Translations under genes and position numbers: made by a program
The notes under the pieces: model-generated
The model's database searches: none
What the model was told of the DNA's origin: nothing
Seen by the model: the letters and a program-made list of their open reading frames with translations, nothing else
Assembly: GCA_023255235.1 (NCBI GenBank)
Contig: JALRJA010000162.1
Coordinates: 1-10,911 of the forward strand
Source of the DNA: Flaviramulus sp.
GTDB taxonomy: Bacteria > Bacteroidota > Bacteroidia > Flavobacteriales > Flavobacteriaceae
Length of the DNA: 10,911 nucleotides
Direction: 5' to 3'
Shown: in pieces, positions 1-7,347 of the stretch
How positions within the stretch are numbered: the first letter of the stretch is position 1
How the letters are laid out: each line of letters starts with the position of its first letter

Positions 1-47
1 CCTCTTGGGTATGGTTGTAATTTGATTTCTTTTTGATAAAACTTCAT
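1..47 (-). CDS. yjbQ: N-terminal fragment of probable YjbQ/UPF0047 family protein (cut by window edge)
   Basis: An ATG on the minus strand at 45-47 opens a frame that runs off the left edge without a stop. The 15 complete codons read MKFYQKEIKLQPYPR and the next codon begins GG, so probably Gly. The pattern Y-Q-K-x-(hydrophobic)-x-L-x(4)-R-G is how YjbQ (UPF0047, called secondary thiamine-phosphate synthase) proteins begin; the E. coli protein starts WYQKTLTL…RG. It lies 47 bp downstream of the secreted amidotransferase-like gene on the same strand, so the two may be co-transcribed; no TAnnTTTG motif is evident in that gap. The identification rests on 15 residues only and needs the neighbouring sequence. 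Confidence 0.5.
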   Translation of the reverse strand, partial: MKFYQKEIKLQPYPR

Positions 48-94
48 CTGTAATATTTTTAAAACAAAAAAATCAACAAGATTAGAAATGTTTA

Positions 95-1354
95 CTATGT
101 TTTCTGCTTCTGTTTTCTTGCAGCGGGAAATAAAACATTATTTAAAATAAGTCTATAACCAGGTGATGTAGGATGTAAATCTAGTTCGGTTTTAGCATCT
201 CCTACTCTATGTTGATAATCTTCTGGGTCATGACCTCCATAAAAGGTAAAAAAACCTTTGCCTTTTATACCATGAATGTATTTAGCCTCGCCATTTGATT
301 TTGTTTCACCCATTATTAAAACATTAGATTTTATCTCGTCTTTTAAAAATGCTGTTGTTTGCCCCATAAACCCTTTTATTAAAGCTGTATGGTTTTGGCA
401 TAACATGGTTGGAATTGGGTCCCATTTTGCTGAAAATTCCATAAGTGAAAAATAATCACTTGTTTTTTTAACGTTTCTTTTTCTAGTGGTATCTATAGAA
501 GAAAACTCATAAACATAGGGGTTGCGCTCTAAAGTATAGTTTGTAAAAGCAAATGTTTTGTTATAGTCAATTTTATTTTGATATGCTGGGTCACTCGCAT
601 CGCCATCAAACATAGGTTCGCATATATCAACATTTTCGGCAGATAGAGCAATATCAAAACTATCAGTAGCACTGCACATAGCAAACATAAAACCGCCTCC
701 AATTACATAATCACGTATTTTTAATGCAACTGCTAATTTTTCATCAGATACTTTGTTGTAACCCAGTTTATGGGCTAATTTTTCGGCTTGTTTTTTCTCT
801 TCAATATACCACGAAGAGGCTCTGTACTGTGCATAAAATTTACCAAATTGCCCTGTAAAATCTTCATGGTGCAAGTGTAACCAATCAAAAAGTAGTAAGC
901 CATCGTTTAGCACTTCTTCATCATAAATGGTTTCGTATGGTATTTCTGCATATTGTAAAACCATAGTTACAGCATCATCCCACGGTAATTTTCCGCTAGG
1001 CGTGTAAACAGCTATTTTGGGTGCTTTTTCAAGCACAACTGCTTCCATGTTTTGACTCGGGCTGCTTATGTCTTCTAAAATACTTTCGGTTTTTGCGTTT
1101 GAAATAACTTCAAAAGAAACACCTCTAATTTGACATTCATGCTGAATATCTTGAGTATCTGGCAATAAAAAAGAACCACCTCTGTAATTAAGTAGCCATT
1201 TTACTTTTAGTTCTTTTTTAAGAGTCCAATAAGTTATTCCGTATGCTTTTAAGTGGTTTTTTTGACCTTCTGCATCCATTGGAATTAATATGTAGGACGC
1301 ATAGCTGTTTAAATTTAAGCAGGTAACAACAAGTATGAATAGAATTTTTTTCAA
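95..1354 (-). CDS. Secreted protein of the flavobacterial 'asparagine synthetase B' family; possible class I amidotransferase-like fold
   Basis: 419 residues, starting with TTG. No ATG occurs upstream before an in-frame stop, and the first internal Met (residue 26) would remove the signal peptide MKKILFILVVTCLNLNSYA, with probable cleavage near residue 19. The protein is therefore probably periplasmic or secreted. From memory, Flavobacteriaceae relatives are labelled asparagine synthetase B. However, I see neither an N-terminal catalytic Cys2 nor the SGGxDS ATP-pyrophosphatase motif that define AsnB. Instead there is an alpha/beta segment from about 112 (KIAVYTPSG), a Gly-rich strand ending in a Cys (GGGFMFAMCSAT, Cys227) and a C-terminal YGGHDPED (His375). 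These resemble the nucleophile and HPE-type positions of class I glutamine amidotransferase or ThuA-like folds. Function unknown; substrate cannot be inferred. It follows dnaB by 112 bp with no clear terminator. Confidence 0.85.
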   Translation of the reverse strand: MKKILFILVVTCLNLNSYASYILIPMDAEGQKNHLKAYGITYWTLKKELKVKWLLNYRGGSFLLPDTQDIQHECQIRGVSFEVISNAKTESILEDISSPSQNMEAVVLEKAPKIAVYTPSGKLPWDDAVTMVLQYAEIPYETIYDEEVLNDGLLLFDWLHLHHEDFTGQFGKFYAQYRASSWYIEEKKQAEKLAHKLGYNKVSDEKLAVALKIRDYVIGGGFMFAMCSATDSFDIALSAENVDICEPMFDGDASDPAYQNKIDYNKTFAFTNYTLERNPYVYEFSSIDTTRKRNVKKTSDYFSLMEFSAKWDPIPTMLCQNHTALIKGFMGQTTAFLKDEIKSNVLIMGETKSNGEAKYIHGIKGKGFFTFYGGHDPEDYQHRVGDAKTELDLHPTSPGYRLILNNVLFPAARKQKQKT

Positions 1355-1466
1355 CTGAGGTAATATTTTTGGGGTTCTTTTATTTAAAGAAAAATCAAAA
1401 ATTTAAATTATGCTGAAAGATACTTAAAAAAAATATGGTTTATGTGTTTTAACAAAAGTTTAAAGA

Positions 1467-3008
1467 TTAAAATGGCACTTCATTATCGTCATCATCATTG
1501 AACGAATCTCCAAAAGCTTGGTCTGGGTTTGCTTTAAAGTTATCTGCTTTAAAGGTATCATCATTGGCAGCAGCGTTCATTTTTGAATGAAACTCGAAAG
1601 GAGAATCAAAGTCATCTAAATTATCAAATTTTCCTAAGTGTCCAATAAATTTAAGTCTAATACTATCTAAACCACCATTTCTGTGTTTTGAGACAATGAA
1701 CTCTGCTTGTCCTTCTGTAGGTGATCGCTCTTCGTCATCCCACTCATCTATTTTATAGTATTCTGGTCTGTAAATAAAACTCACAATATCTGCATCTTGT
1801 TCTATGGCACCAGATTCACGTAAATCTGAAAGTAACGGTCTTTTGCTACCACCTCTTGTTTCAACAGCACGCGATAATTGAGATAAGGCAATTACGGGAA
1901 CGTTTAATTCTTTGGCTAGTGCTTTTAAGTTTCTAGAAATCATAGATATTTCTTGCTCACGGTTGCCGCCATGAGTACTACCGCCTGTCATGAGTTGTAA
2001 ATAATCAATCATGATTAATTTAATACCATGCTGGGATGATAATCGGCGTGCTTTTGCTCTTAAATCAAAAATTGAAAGTGATGGTGTATCATCAATAAAT
2101 AAAGGTGCTTTTTCTAAATCTTTTACCTTTACATTTAGCTGTTCCCATTCATGTTTTTCTAGCTTACCTGTTCTTAATTTTTCTGAAGATAATCCTGTTT
2201 CACTAGATATTAAACGAGTTATTAATTGAACAGAAGCCATCTCTAATGAGAAAAAAGCAACAGGAATATTTTGGTCAACAGCAATATTTCGTGCCATAGA
2301 TAATGTTAATGCTGTTTTACCCATACCAGGACGTGCAGCAATGATAATTAAATCTGAAGGTTGCCAACCCGAGGTTAATTTATCTAATTTATTAAACCCT
2401 GTTGGAATACCACTTAACCCTTCTTTATTTGAAATTTCTTCAATCTTTTTTTTGGCTTGTATAACTAAATCTTGAGCCGTTTCGCTAGATTTTTTTATGT
2501 TTCCTTGTGTTACTTCGTATAGTTTAGATTCTGCTTTATCTAATAAATCAAAAACATCTTTTGTTTCATCATATGAGTCTTCAATAATTTCATTTGAAAT
2601 TTTTATAAGACTTCTTTGAATAAATTTTTGTAAAATAATGCGTGCATGAAACTCAATATGTGCAGAAGATGATACTTTTTGTGTTAAAGAAATTAGGTAA
2701 AAATCGCCTCCGCAGAGTTCTAACTTGGCATTTTTTTTAAGTTGGCTTGAAACGGTTAATAAGTCAACCGGTTCACTGTTTTCAAACAATTGATAAATGG
2801 CTTCAAAAATGTGTTGATGAGCTTCTTTATAAAAAGCTTCAGGGCTTAAAATATCTATAACCTCATCAACTCCTTTCTTGTCAATCATCATAGCTCCTAA
2901 TACAACTTCCTCTAAATCAATAGCTTGTGGAGGTATTTTTCCTTTTTCAAGACTAATTATAGTGCTTTTGTCTATTTTATATCCTTGTAGTTGGTTAGGT
3001 TGTTTCAT
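1467..3008 (-). CDS. dnaB: Replicative DNA helicase DnaB
   Basis: Hexameric 5'-3' helicase that unwinds DNA at the replication fork and recruits DnaG primase. Counting from the chosen ATG (513 residues): the DnaB N-terminal domain spans about 25-130 (PPQAIDLEEVVLGAMM). The RecA-like domain has Walker A ARPGMGKT (225-232), the catalytic FSLEM (253-257), Walker B LIMIDYLQLM (331-340), LSQLSRAV (375-382), SDLRESGAIEQDAD (394-407) and the arginine-finger region KHRNG (441-445). The frame is open for 18 more codons to an ATG at 3060-3062. I prefer 3008 because a promoter-like TACTTTCG lies 5 bp upstream of it and the extension overlaps an operator-like dyad. Known relatives also begin close to the KVDKSTI motif. 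The C-terminus is an unusual Asp-rich tail ending NEVPF, like an SSB tip. No intein is present. Confidence 0.97.
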   Translation of the reverse strand: MKQPNQLQGYKIDKSTIISLEKGKIPPQAIDLEEVVLGAMMIDKKGVDEVIDILSPEAFYKEAHQHIFEAIYQLFENSEPVDLLTVSSQLKKNAKLELCGGDFYLISLTQKVSSSAHIEFHARIILQKFIQRSLIKISNEIIEDSYDETKDVFDLLDKAESKLYEVTQGNIKKSSETAQDLVIQAKKKIEEISNKEGLSGIPTGFNKLDKLTSGWQPSDLIIIAARPGMGKTALTLSMARNIAVDQNIPVAFFSLEMASVQLITRLISSETGLSSEKLRTGKLEKHEWEQLNVKVKDLEKAPLFIDDTPSLSIFDLRAKARRLSSQHGIKLIMIDYLQLMTGGSTHGGNREQEISMISRNLKALAKELNVPVIALSQLSRAVETRGGSKRPLLSDLRESGAIEQDADIVSFIYRPEYYKIDEWDDEERSPTEGQAEFIVSKHRNGGLDSIRLKFIGHLGKFDNLDDFDSPFEFHSKMNAAANDDTFKADNFKANPDQAFGDSFNDDDDNEVPF

Positions 3009-3013
3009 GTTTA

Positions 3014-3021
3014 CGAAAGTA
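3014..3021 (-). promoter_or_regulatory. Candidate -7 promoter element of dnaB
   Basis: Read on the minus strand this is TACTTTCG, one base from the Bacteroidota -7 consensus TAnnTTTG. It ends 5 bp before the chosen dnaB ATG, which would give a near-leaderless transcript. No good TTG -33 element is found at the usual distance, so this is tentative. It supports the 3008 start, since the alternative upstream ATG would not be transcribed. Confidence 0.35.
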
Positions 3022-3060
3022 GCTAAAAAAAGATAACATTCTGGAACTATTGTGTTGTGC

Positions 3061-3083
3061 ATTGTTAACCATTGATTAACAAT
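3061..3083. promoter_or_regulatory. Perfect 8-bp dyad upstream of dnaB, operator-like
   Basis: ATTGTTAA (3061-3068), a 7-base spacer, then TTAACAAT (3076-3083). The arms are perfectly complementary, and the 15-bp centre-to-centre spacing is in the range of dimeric repressor sites. It lies about 50 bp upstream of the dnaB start. No T-run follows, so it does not look like a terminator. No binding protein can be named. Confidence 0.4.
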
Positions 3084-3088
3084 TGACC

Positions 3089-3117
3089 TGTTAATAACTT
3101 AAAAATATTGTGAATAA
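3089..3117 (-). promoter_or_regulatory. DnaA box (TTATTCACA) plus near-match, upstream of dnaB
   Basis: On the minus strand 3109-3117 reads TTATTCACA, a full match to the DnaA-box consensus TTATNCACA. A second site, TTATTAACA at 3089-3097, differs at one base, has the same orientation and lies exactly 20 bp away (about two helical turns). Their position upstream of dnaB suggests DnaA could regulate helicase expression. A single 9-mer match in AT-rich DNA can arise by chance, so this is an inference. Confidence 0.4.
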
Positions 3118-3119
3118 GC

Positions 3120-3156
3120 AAAAAAAAACTTAAAAGAATTTCTTTTAAGTTTTTTT
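3120..3156. terminator. Intrinsic terminator after accA, probably bidirectional
   Basis: ACTTAAAAGA (3128-3137), loop ATT, TCTTTTAAGT (3141-3150): a perfect 10-bp stem flanked by an A-run at 3120-3128 and a T-run at 3150-3156. Either strand therefore reads as hairpin followed by T-tract. It sits 20 bp beyond the accA stop and would separate accA from the dnaB promoter region. The stem is A/T-rich, so its strength is uncertain. Confidence 0.75.
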
Positions 3157-3176
3157 ACTAAGTGATTTTAAAAGCT

Positions 3177-4130
3177 TTAGTTTTTAAACACACCCATTTG
3201 GCTATATTTTTCCATGCGTTTTAAAACTAAATCTTTTGGTGATAAGTTTTTAAGAGACTCAAAATTTTTAGTAATGGCATTACTAACTAGAGCAAAGGTT
3301 TTTTCGCGATCTCTATGTGCACCACCAAGTGGTTCTTTAATAATATCATCTACTAGTTTTTGTTTTTTCATATCAGAAGCTGTAAGCTTTAAAGCATCTG
3401 CTGCTTGCTCTTTATATTCCCAACTACGCCATAAAATAGAGGAACAAGATTCGGGTGAAATAACCGAATACCATGTATTCTCTAGCATGAGTACCACATC
3501 GCCTACTCCTATTCCTAATGCACCGCCAGAAGCACCTTCACCAATTATAACGGTAATAATTGGTACTTTTAAACGTGTCATTTCTAGTATATTTCTTGCA
3601 ATGGCTTCTCCTTGTCCGCGTTCTTCGGCTTCCAATCCTGGGTAGGCTCCTGGTGTATCTAAAAGCGTTACTACTGGAATTCCAAATTTTTCGGCAGATT
3701 TCATTAAACGCAATGCTTTTCTGTAACCTTCTGGGTTTGCCATTCCAAAATTTCTATACTGTCGTGTTTTTGTATTGTAGCCTTTTTGTTGCCCAATAAA
3801 CATAAAACTTTGATTGCCAATTTTTCCTAAACCGCCAATCATTGCTTTATCGTCTTTAAAGCTTCTATCGCCATGTAGCTCAAGAAAAGTATCGCCACAA
3901 ATGGCTCTTATATAATCTAGTGTGTAAGGTCTATTAGGGTGGCGAGATAGTTGCACACGTTGCCAAGCAGTGAGATTTTTGTAAATATCTTTTTGAGTTT
4001 GCTTTAGTTTACTTTGAATTTGTGCACAAGTCTCTGTAACATCAACATCACTTTCTTGCCCTATGACTCGGCACTTTTGTAGTTGGTCTTCAAGTTCTTT
4101 AATAGGGAGTTCAAATTCTAAATATTCCAT
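3177..4130 (-). CDS. accA: Acetyl-CoA carboxylase carboxyltransferase subunit alpha
   Basis: Alpha half of the carboxyltransferase that moves the carboxyl group from carboxybiotin (on AccB) to acetyl-CoA, giving malonyl-CoA for fatty-acid synthesis. It is cytosolic and works with AccD. At 317 residues it has the usual length for AccA. An N-terminal helical region (about 1-60) precedes the crotonase-like domain, with RPYTLDYI (67-74), LHGDRSF (85-91), [16 protein letters not shown] (158-173), the oxyanion-type glycine segment [15 protein letters not shown] (197-211) and [11 protein letters not shown] (225-235). The ATG start fits the family N-terminus (YLEFELPI). It has its own promoter-like motif about 40 bp upstream and a strong hairpin just downstream, so it is probably a single-gene unit, although read-through from the tgt operon above is possible. 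As is common, accD is not adjacent. Confidence 0.97.
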   Translation of the reverse strand: MEYLEFELPIKELEDQLQKCRVIGQESDVDVTETCAQIQSKLKQTQKDIYKNLTAWQRVQLSRHPNRPYTLDYIRAICGDTFLELHGDRSFKDDKAMIGGLGKIGNQSFMFIGQQKGYNTKTRQYRNFGMANPEGYRKALRLMKSAEKFGIPVVTLLDTPGAYPGLEAEERGQGEAIARNILEMTRLKVPIITVIIGEGASGGALGIGVGDVVLMLENTWYSVISPESCSSILWRSWEYKEQAADALKLTASDMKKQKLVDDIIKEPLGGAHRDREKTFALVSNAITKNFESLKNLSPKDLVLKRMEKYSQMGVFKN

Positions 4131-4168
4131 AAGAATTTTTATTTTGACTTTTAGTTTTGGTTAGGGTA

Positions 4169-4176
4169 CAAATATA
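4169..4176 (-). promoter_or_regulatory. -7 promoter element (TATATTTG) of accA
   Basis: On the minus strand 4169-4176 reads TATATTTG, a full match to TAnnTTTG, ending 38 bp before the accA ATG. A TTTTG lies upstream (CAAAA at 4191-4195), but the spacing of 14 bp is shorter than the usual 17-21. The -7 element is therefore convincing and the -33 element weak. Confidence 0.6.
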
Positions 4177-4199
4177 AAAACTTTAATTTGCAAAATATG

Positions 4200-5096
4200 T
4201 TAAGTACGCCTTCTTTTTAGTTTTCTAGTGTATTGTAAAAGTGTATTTAAAAAAACAACACTTATTATAATGATGGCTCCTATATAGAATGATACACTCA
4301 TTTTTTCTTTTTCTGGAAAGAGAATAATTGCTAAGATAATACCATAAACAGGCTCTAAATTATAGGTTAAAACAACAGTATATGGACTAATTTCTTTCAT
4401 AATATAAACTGCGGCAATAAAAGCATAAGCTGTGCAAATAGACGCTAATAGGAATAAATACCCAAAATCTGATTTACTAATATTGAAAAAATCTGATGTA
4501 AATCCTGTATCAAAAATTAAAATATAGATAGATATAAATAAAACACCACTTATAAATTCATAAAATGATATTACTGTTGCTGTATGCTGTTTTAAAAAGC
4601 TTCCGTTAAGTACTGAAAATAAGGATGAAAAAAAAGCTGATGAAATGCCTAAAAGAATACCATAAAGGTATTTTATTTCACTTTGAGTTATTATAAAAAC
4701 GCCAATAATTACTATAATTCCAAAAATGATTTCATACCAAATAATAGCTCGTTTATAAATTAAGGGTTCTATAAACGATGCAAAAAAAGCCCCTGTTGAA
4801 AACATGCTTAAAGCAATAGATATATTAGCTACATCTATGGCTCCAAAAAAAGTAATCCAGTGTAGTGCTATAATAATTCCTGCTATTGAAAATCTTAAAA
4901 TAGCTTTGGCACTTACCTTTAATTTTACTTTTGCTATTTTAATATAAATTACAATTAAAAAGGTAGCAATAACCATTCTGTACCACACTAATGATACTGC
5001 TTTTATGCTTATTAGTTCTCCTAAAATAGCTGTAAAACCAGCTATTAAAACTAATAAATGAAGGTGTAAATAATTTTTAAAATTAACGCTTAGCAT
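4200..5096 (-). CDS. EamA-family (drug/metabolite) transporter
   Basis: 298 residues, almost entirely hydrophobic, with about ten predicted membrane helices in two halves of five, the layout of two EamA domains. Family-like features are the charged/aromatic SLVWYRMVIA near residue 35, LHWITFFGAIDVANISIA (about 78-95) in the first repeat and SPYTVVLTYNLEPVYGIILA in the second (about 237-256), the latter matching the P-x(n)-LEPV signature of DMT exporters. The C-terminus is basic (RKLKRRRT), consistent with a cytosolic end. The substrate cannot be read from sequence; relatives export amino acids, metabolites or drugs. Its ATG lies 14 bp inside the end of the LptF/LptG-type gene, so translation is probably coupled and the gene is the last member of the tgt operon. 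Confidence 0.9.
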   Translation of the reverse strand: MLSVNFKNYLHLHLLVLIAGFTAILGELISIKAVSLVWYRMVIATFLIVIYIKIAKVKLKVSAKAILRFSIAGIIIALHWITFFGAIDVANISIALSMFSTGAFFASFIEPLIYKRAIIWYEIIFGIIVIIGVFIITQSEIKYLYGILLGISSAFFSSLFSVLNGSFLKQHTATVISFYEFISGVLFISIYILIFDTGFTSDFFNISKSDFGYLFLLASICTAYAFIAAVYIMKEISPYTVVLTYNLEPVYGIILAIILFPEKEKMSVSFYIGAIIIISVVFLNTLLQYTRKLKRRRT

Positions 5097-6159
5097 TCTG
5101 AAGCATGTATATTGCTATTATACCAAAAATAATATTTGGAAACCAAACTGCAATTATGGGGTTAAAATTAGATTGTTCTGCCATAACTCCAAAAATTTTA
5201 TCAAAAAACACAAATACCATAGCTATACATATACCAATGGCTAGATTAACGCCCATACCACCACGTCTTTTTATAGATGAAACAGCAACTGCAATAATGG
5301 TAAGTATAAATACAGATACTGGTAAACTCCATTTTCTGTATAAAACTAATTTAAACCGTCCTACGTTAGATGACCCACGTGCTTCTTCCTTTGCTATAAA
5401 GCGTTTTAAATCGCCATACATTTTAGTTTCGGCTGCATAAATAACTGGTATTAAATCATCAACTTCAAAATCAAAAAGTGTATCTTTTGTTCGTTGTTTT
5501 TCTATAATATCGTCATTATCACCAATATCTCTTTTTAAATAATTTGTTAATTTATAAACGGTATCTTCTTCTATATATCTTATGTTACTAGCTGTTATTT
5601 TATATTTAAGTTTATCATCTTCAAAATGCTCTAAAGTAAAATTGCTTCCGAGTTTATTTTTTACATCAAAACTACTAACATATATAATTTCTTTATCGTT
5701 TATTTGTCTAAAAACATTTGTGTTTTGAACTGCACTTCTGCCTGTTTTAAGATATTTATAAGAAAAATCATTGAATCCTTCACTTGCTTTTGGTGCTAAA
5801 AACAATCCTAAAATTATTGATAAGATGGCAATTAAAAAAGCACCAATTATATAAGGTCTTAAAAAACGAGTAAACGAAACACCCGAGCTTAAAAACGCAA
5901 TAATTTCTGTGTTATTTGCAAGTTTTGATGTAAACCAAATTACCGATATAAATAAAAATAAAGGGAACAGTATGTGGGCAAAATATATTGTAAAGTCTAA
6001 AAAATAGAGTAACACCTCATTTACAGGCACTTCATTTTCTAAAATTTTGCCAATTTTTTCGGCAAGATGCACTGTAATACCAATGGGAATAAATAACAGT
6101 AACATCATGAAAAATGTAAGTAAATAACGCTTTAGTATGTACCAATCTAAAATTTTCAT
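5083..6159 (-). CDS. LptF/LptG (YjgP/YjgQ) family permease, LptG-like
   Basis: Membrane subunit of the LptB2FG ABC exporter that pulls lipopolysaccharide from the inner membrane toward the LptA/LptC bridge. It has 358 residues, normal for the family. Three N-terminal helices (about 11-31, 51-73, 100-122), a large periplasmic beta-jellyroll region (about 124-265) and three C-terminal helices (about 278-296, 300-320, 333-354) follow the LptF/G plan. The start MKILDWYILKRYLLTFF resembles LptG (…LDRYI…) more than LptF, and TEIIAFLSSGVSFTRFLRP is the conserved coupling-helix region that touches LptB. No partner Lpt gene is in the window. It begins 6 bp after tgt and overlaps the transporter gene by 14 bp. 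I am sure of the family, less sure of G versus F. Confidence 0.93.
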   Translation of the reverse strand: MKILDWYILKRYLLTFFMMLLLFIPIGITVHLAEKIGKILENEVPVNEVLLYFLDFTIYFAHILFPLFLFISVIWFTSKLANNTEIIAFLSSGVSFTRFLRPYIIGAFLIAILSIILGLFLAPKASEGFNDFSYKYLKTGRSAVQNTNVFRQINDKEIIYVSSFDVKNKLGSNFTLEHFEDDKLKYKITASNIRYIEEDTVYKLTNYLKRDIGDNDDIIEKQRTKDTLFDFEVDDLIPVIYAAETKMYGDLKRFIAKEEARGSSNVGRFKLVLYRKWSLPVSVFILTIIAVAVSSIKRRGGMGVNLAIGICIAMVFVFFDKIFGVMAEQSNFNPIIAVWFPNIIFGIIAIYMLQNAKR

Positions 6160-6165
6160 TTTAAT

Positions 6166-7296
6166 TTACAATCTGTTATTCATTTGTTTTACCATTTTAT
6201 TTTTCCAAGTATAAAAATCTCCTACTAATATATGATTTCTTGCTTCACGAACCAACCACAAATAAAATCCTAAATTATGAATAGTTGCTATTTGTTTTCC
6301 TAATAATTCGTTAATAGTAAATAAATGTCTCAAATAGGCTTTGGTGTATTGTGTATCTACAAATGTTATTCCCATTTCGTCAACAGGAGAAAAATCTGCT
6401 TCCCATTTTTTATTTTTTATATTAATGGTGCCATGGGCTGTAAAAAGCATACCATTTCTGGCATTTCGGGTTGGCATAACACAATCAAACATATCTATAC
6501 CTAAAGCAATATTTTCTAAAATATTAATTGGTGTTCCTACACCCATTAAATATCGTGGTTTATCTTCGGGTAAAATGTTGCAAACTACATCTGTCAAGGC
6601 ATACATTTCTTCGGCAGGTTCACCAACAGACAAGCCACCAATAGCATTTCCTACTGCATTAGAATTTGCTATATATTCTGCAGATTGCATTCTTAAATCT
6701 TTATAAGTGCTACCTTGTACAATAGGAAAGAACGCTTGATTATAGTTGTATTTTAACGGTGTCTTTTCTAAATGATTAATGCATCTGTCTAACCAACGAT
6801 GCGTCATGTGCATAGAGCGTTTGGCATAGTTATAATCACAAGGGTATGGTGTACATTCATCAAAAGCCATAATAATATCTGCTCCTATAGAACGCTGAAT
6901 TTCCATAACATTTTCTGGCGTAAATACATGGTAGCTGCCATCAATATGAGATTTAAATTTGACGCCTTCTTCTTTAATTTTTCTATTAGCAGATAGTGAA
7001 TACACTTGATAACCACCAGAATCGGTTAAAATGTTTCTATCCCAGTTCATAAATTTGTGTAAGCCACCAGCTTTTTCTAAAACGTGTGTTTGTGGTCTTA
7101 AATACAAATGGTAGGTGTTTCCTAATATTATATCTGGGTTTATATCTTCTTTTAATTCGCGTTGATGTACGCCTTTTACTGTGGCAACTGTGCCAACCGG
7201 CATAAATATGGGCGTTTCTATCACACCGTGGTCGGTTGTAATTTTGCCTGCTCTGGCTTTGCTTTGTGTATCTTTTGCTTTTAAATTAAATTTCAT
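6166..7296 (-). CDS. tgt: tRNA-guanine(34) transglycosylase (queuine tRNA-ribosyltransferase)
   Basis: Exchanges guanine 34 of tRNA-Asp, -Asn, -His and -Tyr for preQ1, the first tRNA-bound step of queuosine synthesis. Counting from the chosen ATG (376 residues): DSGGYQ holds the catalytic/base-contacting Asp (about 92), AFDEC (about 144-148) and GGLSVGE (about 220-226) form the substrate pocket, and MFDCVMPTRNARNG (about 269-282) holds the nucleophilic Asp. The barrel is complete and of normal length. Oddly, the CxCxxC zinc ligands expected just before AYLRHL are absent (the segment reads GITFVDTQYTKAYLRHL); only the later His (IHNLGFYLW) remains. An in-frame TTG at 7318-7320 would add eight residues but lies inside the -7 motif, so ATG 7296 is preferred; it also matches the MKFxLKAxD family start. 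First gene of a three-gene operon. Confidence 0.96.
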   Translation of the reverse strand: MKFNLKAKDTQSKARAGKITTDHGVIETPIFMPVGTVATVKGVHQRELKEDINPDIILGNTYHLYLRPQTHVLEKAGGLHKFMNWDRNILTDSGGYQVYSLSANRKIKEEGVKFKSHIDGSYHVFTPENVMEIQRSIGADIIMAFDECTPYPCDYNYAKRSMHMTHRWLDRCINHLEKTPLKYNYNQAFFPIVQGSTYKDLRMQSAEYIANSNAVGNAIGGLSVGEPAEEMYALTDVVCNILPEDKPRYLMGVGTPINILENIALGIDMFDCVMPTRNARNGMLFTAHGTINIKNKKWEADFSPVDEMGITFVDTQYTKAYLRHLFTINELLGKQIATIHNLGFYLWLVREARNHILVGDFYTWKNKMVKQMNNRL

Positions 7297-7317
7297 TAGC
7301 ATGTACATATAAGTTGA

Positions 7318-7325
7318 CAAACCTA
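7318..7325 (-). promoter_or_regulatory. -7 promoter element (TAGGTTTG) of the tgt operon
   Basis: On the minus strand this reads TAGGTTTG, a full TAnnTTTG match, ending 21 bp before the tgt ATG at 7296. That distance suits the short leaders of flavobacterial transcripts. A clear TTG -33 box is not visible at the standard distance. The motif includes the TTG codon that would otherwise be the most upstream start, arguing against that start. Confidence 0.55.
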
Positions 7326-7347
7326 CACATTTTTTAATTCTAATAAT

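Noticed and set aside
1415..1422. TATCTTTC on the minus strand as promoter of the amidotransferase-like gene
   Set aside because: One mismatch to TAnnTTTG and no -33 element at usable distance; such hits are frequent in AT-rich DNA.
1450..1466. Terminator just after dnaB (TTTAA…TTAAA)
   Set aside because: Only a 5-bp A/T stem and no convincing T-tract.
2011..2229. Plus-strand open frame inside dnaB (also 3214-3645, 3560-3799, 5105-5440, 6341-6706, 6799-6996 inside accA, the permease and tgt)
   Set aside because: They lie wholly opposite well-recognised genes, have no recognisable domain and look like antisense shadows of AT-rich coding sequence.
3061..3117. Replication origin
   Set aside because: Only one consensus DnaA box and one near-match, with no box cluster, so a regulatory site for dnaB is the more modest reading.
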